A DNA stretch of 64,000 bases from Nitrospirota bacterium (GTDB taxonomy: Bacteria > Nitrospirota > Nitrospiria > Nitrospirales > Nitrospiraceae): NCBI GenBank assembly GCA_040755395.1, contig JBFMAX010000003.1, positions 186,001-250,000 on the forward strand, given 5' to 3'. The notes beneath the pieces are model-generated. The model did no database searches. It was not told the origin of the DNA and saw only the letters and a program-made list of their open reading frames with translations. Shown piece by piece: positions 54,056-64,000 of the stretch; position 1 is the first letter of the stretch; each line of letters starts with the position of its first letter. The translations under genes were made by a program, and so were the position numbers.

Positions 54056-56834
54056 GGCCGCCCCCTTCCACGAGGCGGCGGTACCGCTGCCGGAAGGCCT
54101 GCTCCCCGCCCTCCATGACCCGGCAGATCTCGGCGCGCACCTCTTGCTCCTGCAGGCAACCGCTTTGAACCGCACGGCATTGGCCGTGACGAAAGTCCAT
54201 CACTGTCACCAACTCCGCATCGCCGTTGACCACGATGTTCGGGTTATGCGTCACCACGACGAGTTGCCTGCGCAGCTTGTTTTCGCGAATCTGCCGCACG
54301 ATGAGGTCGTAGATGAGATGGTTATCCAGATCATCTTCCGGCTGGTCGAGCACCATGGGCTCTTCGCCGTACGCAAGCAAAAAGGCGAGCATGGCCGCTG
54401 TGCGCTGGCCTGGCGAACCCTGTTGAATCGGCGTGAAGTCTTGTCCGTCTCCTCGAACGCTGTAGGCAGCGGAGAGTCCATCTTCCGGGAACCAGATCTC
54501 GAGGCGGTCGAGGGTCTCAGGCTTGAGACCACGCAGGTACTTGATAAACCATCCGCCGAAACTCGAGGAATCCTCCCCGCGCGCAACTGCGATCAACTTC
54601 CGCTTCAGCATTGCCAGTCGCTTCTCGATTTCCCTTGCTGCTTCCGCTCGGTCTTGAGGCAGATTGCGATAGAGATCGGCGATTACGCCTTTCGAGCCGT
54701 CTTGGCTCAGAATGTCGTCTTCGAGCCGCTCGTCGGTGCGACCGATCAATTCCCGAAAGCTCCTCTCGGCCTCCTCCGGCGTACACTGATAGGGCCGCAC
54801 GTCGATGCGCACAAAGGGGTTGTCGCGCAGCGCCGTGGCCAAGAAGGCGCCTCGGTCCTCCGTCAGCTTGCCCCGGAGCGAGAGCATCTCATCGCGAACC
54901 TGTGCGGCCTCGATCTGTACTTGCTGGATGGTCTCTTTGAGCCGTTCCAACGCTTTGATCTCCTGTTCCACCACCTGCCGGCGCTGCACGAGCTGGCCGA
55001 ATTGCGCGGGGTCGGCTACGCCCTGGCTGCGCAGCTTCTCCACCCATTGGTGATAGCGTGCTTCGACGGCGGCCAGCTCTTTTTTCCACTTCGATTGTGC
55101 GAGGGCTTCGCGCCAGGTCCTGCCTGCCGACGTGACCCTGTTCTTCAATGTCGCGATCTCGCGTTGTACGCTCGCGATGGCGTCTTTGACTCTGTCCAGC
55201 TCGGCAAGCACCTCCCGATCGCTCGGGTCCTTCTCATCGAAAAGGGAGATATCCAGTGCGCTCAGCGCGGCCTCCTCCCGGGCACGATCCAATGTCTCCA
55301 CGATTCGTGCGACATCTTCCACGACATGGGCCAGCTCGCGGTTTTGACGTTGCCGGCGTTGATAGGCCTTGAGCGTCGCGGCATGGTCGGCACTTGCGAA
55401 GACAGCGAGCTTGCGCGTGAGATCGGCCAGTTCCCCCTGCAGCCTGGAAACGGCCTTACGCCTCTCGGTCAGCTCCCGTTCCTTGGCGCGCAGGGCGAGA
55501 AACCGCACCTCGAACTCGCGCCAGCGACGGTCCCACTCGGAGCGATTCACCTCGCGCGCTTCGTCCACGATGCGTCGCAGCCCCGCCTCGTTCTCGGAGA
55601 GAGAGAACACCTGCTTTTGGCTGAAGATGCGTACCGGAAAGCGCTGAATGATATCGCCGGCTTCGGCCTGCCAGCCGCCATTCGGCTGCTCGCTCTCGAT
55701 CGGGGCCAGCGTCCCCGCCTGATTCCACTGCAGCCGAAAGCGCGTGCCGTCTTTCAAATAAAAAACGCGAACCTCGGTCTGATCGGTCAAGGCGCCGCGG
55801 TCGTCACGGCTGCGCGGCACGCGGTAGAAATCTTCAAAATCTTTGGCCACATTGCCTGTGAGTTCCTTGTCCCGACGCAATCCGATTCGCAGGAACTCGA
55901 CGATTGTGGATTTCCCGGTTCCACGTCCGCCAATCAGTGTGTTCAGCCAGGGATTAAAGCGAAGAATGAGCGGCGCTCCGCGTCCGCAGACTCGTGCATT
56001 GGAAATCTCGACTCCTTCGATGAGCTGCTCGGCGTGCCGGTCGGGATCGGCCGGCTGCCGATCGCTGCGCCGAATGGACAGCGGGGCTCCATCGAGCAAG
56101 GCGAGCCGAAGTCCTTCGAACGAAGGGGTCCCCATCTTGATCCAAGTGAAATGTGAGCCCGGAAACCGTGCGCCGGCTTGGCCGTTCGGATGATGGGAGT
56201 CCGAACCAAGGACTTCGGACAAATGGAGACTATTCCGAAGACCGCCAGGCTTTGGAGCCATCGGATCGCAGATTTCAACTCCGATCAGCTCGGAGGAACA
56301 GAGCAGTTGATCGAGCGAGAGGCCTTGCAGAACACTGAACGCACCTTTCGGCCCGTCCGCATGAGCGAGGATCGGTAAGCCACCTTCAGCCGCGATGGCC
56401 TTGATCACCTCGAGTGATGACAGTGGAGAAACCGCGTTGGACGTGCCCTCTGTCCCTTGCGGAAATTTGATCGCCCCGAGCAGATGGGTGACAGTGTTGC
56501 TGCTGGCATTTAAATCGAAGATCGCAAGGATGTGCACGCCGCCGTTGGCGGCCACTTCCACTCCTGGGAACAGAAACAGGGGGCGGTACTCTGGATGGTG
56601 GTGCTGTTGAAGCTCCTCAAGCGCCTGCTTGAGGCGATCGATCCAGGCGCCGCTGTTGTGATCGGTCACAGCGACGCAATCAATTCCTGCCCGCATAAAG
56701 CCAAGGAGCCAGTCCTCCGGCGTGAGGTTTCGCAAGGCGGCCTGGTTGTTCCCCCTGCCGTAATCATCGGAGGCAGGGGTGTGGGTATGAAAATCAAACT
56801 TCCACCAGCGGGCGCCTGGAAAGTTCCATGTCAT
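54048..56834 (-). CDS. TrlF-type PHP-domain ATPase
   Basis: The 928-residue protein begins with a PHP metal-dependent phosphoesterase domain: FDFHTHTPASDD (His16, His18), VTDHN (Asp58, His59), PGVEVA (Glu93), ILAHAD (His158) and GSDSHH (Asp212, His214). The ATPase follows: IGGRGTGKST (Walker A, about residue 301-310), a long coiled-coil of about 400 residues, MVLDQPEDDLDN (Walker B-type) and VVVTHNPNIV. This is the TrlF-like, Rad50/SMC-like layout. It lies after the promoter at 56885 and overlaps the AlbA-type gene by 8 bp. Confidence 0.9.
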   Translation of the reverse strand: MTWNFPGARWWKFDFHTHTPASDDYGRGNNQAALRNLTPEDWLLGFMRAGIDCVAVTDHNSGAWIDRLKQALEELQQHHHPEYRPLFLFPGVEVAANGGVHILAIFDLNASSNTVTHLLGAIKFPQGTEGTSNAVSPLSSLEVIKAIAAEGGLPILAHADGPKGAFSVLQGLSLDQLLCSSELIGVEICDPMAPKPGGLRNSLHLSEVLGSDSHHPNGQAGARFPGSHFTWIKMGTPSFEGLRLALLDGAPLSIRRSDRQPADPDRHAEQLIEGVEISNARVCGRGAPLILRFNPWLNTLIGGRGTGKSTIVEFLRIGLRRDKELTGNVAKDFEDFYRVPRSRDDRGALTDQTEVRVFYLKDGTRFRLQWNQAGTLAPIESEQPNGGWQAEAGDIIQRFPVRIFSQKQVFSLSENEAGLRRIVDEAREVNRSEWDRRWREFEVRFLALRAKERELTERRKAVSRLQGELADLTRKLAVFASADHAATLKAYQRRQRQNRELAHVVEDVARIVETLDRAREEAALSALDISLFDEKDPSDREVLAELDRVKDAIASVQREIATLKNRVTSAGRTWREALAQSKWKKELAAVEARYHQWVEKLRSQGVADPAQFGQLVQRRQVVEQEIKALERLKETIQQVQIEAAQVRDEMLSLRGKLTEDRGAFLATALRDNPFVRIDVRPYQCTPEEAERSFRELIGRTDERLEDDILSQDGSKGVIADLYRNLPQDRAEAAREIEKRLAMLKRKLIAVARGEDSSSFGGWFIKYLRGLKPETLDRLEIWFPEDGLSAAYSVRGDGQDFTPIQQGSPGQRTAAMLAFLLAYGEEPMVLDQPEDDLDNHLIYDLIVRQIRENKLRRQLVVVTHNPNIVVNGDAELVTVMDFRHGQCRAVQSGCLQEQEVRAEICRVMEGGEQAFRQRYRRLVEGGGHA

Positions 56835-56884
56835 CGCGGAGCCTCATGGGGTAAATGGTGAACCGCTTTGGTTATTGTTCTCGC

Positions 56885-56913
56885 ATTATCCTCTTGCATA
56901 TGATGAAATGCAA
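56885..56913 (-). promoter_or_regulatory. Sigma70-like promoter ahead of trlF-type gene
   Basis: On the minus strand, TTGCAT (-35-like) and GATAAT (-10-like) are separated by 17 bp. The -10 lies about 50 bp upstream of the ATG at 56834, which is preceded by a weak GAGG site. The 182-bp gap from 56835 to 57016 contains no gene. Confidence 0.65.
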
Positions 56914-56915
56914 GA
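56892..56915. promoter_or_regulatory. Candidate operator, 8-8-8 inverted repeat
   Basis: The arms TCTTGCAT (56892) and ATGCAAGA (56908) are perfect, with an 8-bp spacer. The repeat overlaps the -35 box and spacer of the promoter ahead of the trlF-type gene. The XRE-ImmA/IrrE protein encoded downstream in the same island is a reasonable ligand, inferred only. Confidence 0.6.
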
Positions 56916-57016
56916 TTTAATTGCTGCGTGGTCAGGCAGGGACGGTCGACTCGAAAACCAGTTCAGAAATGGCCGAACTCGGTTCACTGACCCAACGCGG
57001 CATCCCCGCACCTACG

Positions 57017-61108
<4,092 letters not shown>

Positions 61109-61110
61109 CG

Positions 61111-64000
61111 TCAGACCCGGGGAAATACAAGCAGCACGCCAAGCGCCTGCGGCTCGGCCGGCTCGGGCACAGTGGCGAAGCGGGTGATTTCTTCGAGTCG
61201 TTGCCGATAATGCGTTTCCACCGCTGCGCGCCTGGCCTGCCAGTTCGTCGCTGCGTGGCGGAACAGCTCCGTCTGCGCTCGCGCACCAGCTCGCTCCTCC
61301 TGTTCCTGCTCGAGAATTTCGGCCAACCGGTCCGTTCGATACTTCTCGGCTTCTTCCCGGAGCACTTGTGCGAGGTGGGCTCGCTTAGTCTGTTCCCGAG
61401 CCACCACCTGGCGGATATAGCGGCGCGCCTCCTCCGTGGCTTGTCCTTGCAAGGCCGCAAAGTTGTGCGCGAAGACTTGCTCGCAGTCGTTCCAGGGTAC
61501 TTCGCCGGCCGGCGTGTCCTCCCGATCGTCAAGCAATGTTCGCGCAATGGTCTGGTCGAGCACCTCGCCTGCTGCCGTGATCGCGATGCCGAAGACCGCT
61601 CCCTTCGGATGGCTCTGGCGTTCGTGAAAGGTGAACAGGGCCAGCGGCGTGGTGGCGATGGGATGGCGGCGGACCGCGATCCGCGCGGCGAAGTGGTTAC
61701 GCGTGGGTTCGAGGGTCAGCTCCTGCCAAGCGTGCTCAGCGATAGCCTGCGCCAGCGGATGCAACCGATGGACGAACTCGACTTGATCGGCGGGATATCG
61801 CACGGCGACGGAACGCCGGAAGGTGGCGCAGTCGTAGCGGGGCGCCACACCCGGTCCTTGCAAGTGGCGCGGGACGTCAATCCTCCAGGTGTCAGGGATC
61901 GTGCTGGGCCGGAGATGGGGGCGAAGCACCTCGCGTATCACCCGTTCGAAGGCGAGGTCGTCTTCGATCAAGGGATCGGCCGACACCGTATCGGCACAGG
62001 GCAGCGTGGGCTCGTCCGGCGCCTGTCCCAGCAGGAGCGGTGCGAGCTGGGTGCTGAATTCGTGCTGCTTGGTTTCGAAGAGGCGCATCAGGGTATCCCC
62101 CTTGCGTGCGCCGTCTTCGGCCGAGGCGATGCTCCCGAGCAGCTCCTCGAGACGGCTGCCTTCGAGAATGCCCAGAATGTCGGGCGTGGAGACGCGATCG
62201 TCGTGCATGGCCGCGATGCGCTGGACCAGCCGGTCGAGCACTCGGTCTTCGGGCGAGTCGGGGTAGAAGAGATAGCGAATGATCGGCGCTCTGGTCTGGC
62301 CGTGGCGATCGATGCGACCATTCCTCTGCTCCAGGCGGTTGGGATTCCACGGAAGCTCGACATGGTAGAGACGGCAGCAGCGCTCCTGCAGATTCAGGCC
62401 TTCGCTTGCGGCATCAGTGGCCAGCAAGACCCGACAGCCCGGTTCACGAAAGCGGGCGATGCGTTGCCTGCGCTGACGAGCACTGAGATCGCCGACCAGG
62501 ACTGCGTAGGCATTTTGCAGCAGAGGATGAGCGTCGAACGCCTCCTGCAATGCGGCAAGTGTGTCACGGTACTCGGTAAACACGATGGCCTTTTCGCCTG
62601 GAACAGGGAGCACGTCGCGTTCGAGGTCGGCGATGAGCGCCACGATCTTGGGATCCGGTCGGCTAGCGACACGATCGAGCAGGTTCTCAATAGTCTTGAG
62701 TTGCCGTTTCTCCGCGTTGCGCCGACGCGCATCGCGCGAGAGCGCTGTCCGCAGAACACGCAGGGCCGTGCGCTCGGCCTGGCTCTCCGCCAGGGGTAGA
62801 TCGCTCTGGAGTTCGCGCAGCTCCGAAGGCTTGGGCGGGTCTTCGTGTTGTCTTGCTGCAAGGGCCTTCAGCCGGTTTGCCACCGTCTGTTTCAGCGCGG
62901 CACGACTTGACAGCATGCGTTTCTTCACAATCTGCATCGCGAACGATACAAGGTCGGCTTCCTCTGAGCCCTCGGCGGATTTGATCGTTTTCGCACAGTA
63001 CTCCGTCACGAGGCGGAACATGTCGCGTTCCTCGTCAGTGAGATTTCTCACCTCGATTCGGCCCACAGGGTGGCGCACCGGGAAGGCGGGCACGACCCTG
63101 CCATCCGAGGTCGTTTTGACGATTTGCGGCTTGAGACGACGGATCATCGTGCGTGCGATACGCCGCTGCACGTCCTCGGTGCGACCGTGGAGGGTGGCTT
63201 CGGCGGGCTCGACGAGTTCCAAGAGCGAGCGGAAGCTGTGTCGATACCCGTTGTGGGGAGTGGCCGTGAGCAGGAGCAGCGTGCGCGAGGCGTTTCGCAG
63301 GTTGGGACCCAGACGGGTGCGCGCCGTCGAATAGGGATTCGCGGGGGTGCCGGATTCCGCAAGGTAATGTGCCTCGTCCACTACAATGACATCCCACGGA
63401 TGGGCCAGCGCCGCTGCATGCACATCGCGGCGCTTCAGATATTCGGTCGAGGTGATGACACGGTCGAAATAGGCCCAAGGCTGCACGCCCTCCGACACTG
63501 CGGTTTGGGCACGGTCGAGCGCCGCCGAGTTCTCGATGGGTTGGAACTCCAACCCGAATTTGTCCCACATTTCGTCCAGCCACTGGGGAATCAGCCCGGG
63601 AGGGACCACGAGGAGAATCCGTTTGCCGATCCCACGGGCGATCAGTTCCAGCAGGCAAATCCCCGCTTCGACGGTCTTGCCGAGGCCGACATCGTCAGCG
63701 ATCAGCAAACCGCGCCGTGGTCCGGCGAGCAGCCGCGCAAGCGGCGCGAACTGATAGGGCTCCGGTGAAATCCGTGCGGCAACAAACGCCGCATACTGCC
63801 CTGGGGGTGGAGATTGGAGGGTGAGCGCGTGATGAAGCGTCAGCCAGTGACTGAACGGGGTGAGGGAGCGGCGATCGAGCGTCGGCTCTGGCTCAATAAG
63901 TGGTTCAAACTCGTCCGGTGGGCACAGTGCTTCGATGGTCTCTCCGCTCGCAGGATCTTCTAATCGGAGCAAGATACGGTCACCAAGAACGGCATTGCTG
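61111..64000 (-). CDS. SNF2-type helicase (DrmD-like), 5' end outside window
   Basis: The frame stays open to the right edge (at least 962 residues visible), with no convincing start; a TTG at 63972 is not a reliable start because codons NAVLGDRILL continue upstream. Motifs: IADDVGLGKTVEAG (I), VVDEAHYLA (II), LLLTATPHNG (III), VLLATDAASEGLNLQ (V) and QRNGRIDRHGQ (VI). The order and style fit SNF2/RapA-like helicases found with DISARM class 1 (DrmD). The methylase gene begins 2 bp after its stop, so the two are a likely translationally coupled pair. Confidence 0.88.
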   Translation of the reverse strand, partial: SNAVLGDRILLRLEDPASGETIEALCPPDEFEPLIEPEPTLDRRSLTPFSHWLTLHHALTLQSPPPGQYAAFVAARISPEPYQFAPLARLLAGPRRGLLIADDVGLGKTVEAGICLLELIARGIGKRILLVVPPGLIPQWLDEMWDKFGLEFQPIENSAALDRAQTAVSEGVQPWAYFDRVITSTEYLKRRDVHAAALAHPWDVIVVDEAHYLAESGTPANPYSTARTRLGPNLRNASRTLLLLTATPHNGYRHSFRSLLELVEPAEATLHGRTEDVQRRIARTMIRRLKPQIVKTTSDGRVVPAFPVRHPVGRIEVRNLTDEERDMFRLVTEYCAKTIKSAEGSEEADLVSFAMQIVKKRMLSSRAALKQTVANRLKALAARQHEDPPKPSELRELQSDLPLAESQAERTALRVLRTALSRDARRRNAEKRQLKTIENLLDRVASRPDPKIVALIADLERDVLPVPGEKAIVFTEYRDTLAALQEAFDAHPLLQNAYAVLVGDLSARQRRQRIARFREPGCRVLLATDAASEGLNLQERCCRLYHVELPWNPNRLEQRNGRIDRHGQTRAPIIRYLFYPDSPEDRVLDRLVQRIAAMHDDRVSTPDILGILEGSRLEELLGSIASAEDGARKGDTLMRLFETKQHEFSTQLAPLLLGQAPDEPTLPCADTVSADPLIEDDLAFERVIREVLRPHLRPSTIPDTWRIDVPRHLQGPGVAPRYDCATFRRSVAVRYPADQVEFVHRLHPLAQAIAEHAWQELTLEPTRNHFAARIAVRRHPIATTPLALFTFHERQSHPKGAVFGIAITAAGEVLDQTIARTLLDDREDTPAGEVPWNDCEQVFAHNFAALQGQATEEARRYIRQVVAREQTKRAHLAQVLREEAEKYRTDRLAEILEQEQEERAGARAQTELFRHAATNWQARRAAVETHYRQRLEEITRFATVPEPAEPQALGVLLVFPRV

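Noticed and set aside
54054-56156. 700-codon open frame on the plus strand opposite the TrlF-type gene
   Set aside because: It is antisense to a protein with PHP and Walker motifs and has no recognisable domain or ribosome site; long antisense frames are common at this GC content.

Overview
The window comes from a high-GC, Gram-negative-type bacterium: it encodes lipoproteins with lipoboxes, outer-membrane barrel proteins, a c-type heme protein and Tat-exported molybdoenzymes. The gene mix (paired TVP38/TMEM64 proteins with a flavin disulfide reductase, a radical-SAM/DUF547/ferritin-like/glycosyltransferase cluster, large RHS proteins, many short palindromic repeats) would fit Nitrospirota (Nitrospira-like), but that is an inference. 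No rRNA, tRNA, CRISPR array, IS transposase or phage gene was seen.

Positions 1-10.8 kb hold ordinary accessory and metabolic genes: a partial gene at the left edge, a GlcG-type heme-binding protein, a HepT/MntA toxin-antitoxin pair, a DUF3365 heme protein, a DUF1566 protein, a cupin, an enolase-superfamily epimerase, a sulfite-oxidase-like enzyme, a small ferritin-like protein with a zinc alcohol/glucose dehydrogenase, and a YHS protein. Positions 10.8-23.2 kb are a minus-strand secreted-protein locus: two glycine-rich paralogues, an RHS/IPT protein and two RHS proteins. The RHS proteins share a nearly identical 1.2-kb core but have different C-terminal tips, each followed by a small gene that could encode immunity. 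A methyltransferase pseudogene interrupted by a MITE follows (23.4-24.0 kb).

Positions 24-39 kb carry DUF4177, TVP38, EF-hand, disulfide reductase, DUF3047 and lipoprotein genes. They are followed by a TetR regulon with two matching operators (Zn-ribbon, AhpD-like, SRPBCC, DM13, thioredoxin-like and sulfite-oxidase genes), then the radical-SAM cluster. Positions 39.4-46.0 kb hold a plus-strand envelope locus. Four exported proteins end in the same Arg/Pro/Glu-rich tail (RPERPERPDR type). They sit beside an outer-membrane barrel protein, an ECF sigma factor, a membrane anti-sigma-like protein with an extracytoplasmic CBM48 domain, and a free CBM48 protein.

Positions 46.0-64.0 kb are a minus-strand defence island. 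In transcription order it has a SNF2-type helicase (running off the right edge), a large adenine-specific methylase, a TrlF-type PHP-ATPase, an AlbA/Schlafen-like ATP-binding protein, an XRE-ImmA/IrrE regulator, a PIN-domain protein and a 1721-residue DUF1998 helicase with a C-terminal Vsr/DUF559-like nuclease. The last five are translationally overlapping or tightly spaced, and a promoter with an embedded inverted repeat lies ahead of the trlF-type gene. The set resembles class 1 DISARM (helicase plus methylase plus DUF1998) and Druantia (giant DUF1998 helicase), but it matches neither canonical layout and is the best candidate for an under-described system.

Dispersed palindromic elements occur throughout: three copies of one family (4.9, 28.5, 43.8 kb), two TIR-bearing MITE-like elements (23.5, 39.2 kb) and REP-like hairpins (44.66, 58.64 kb). 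Several have invaded or altered coding regions.
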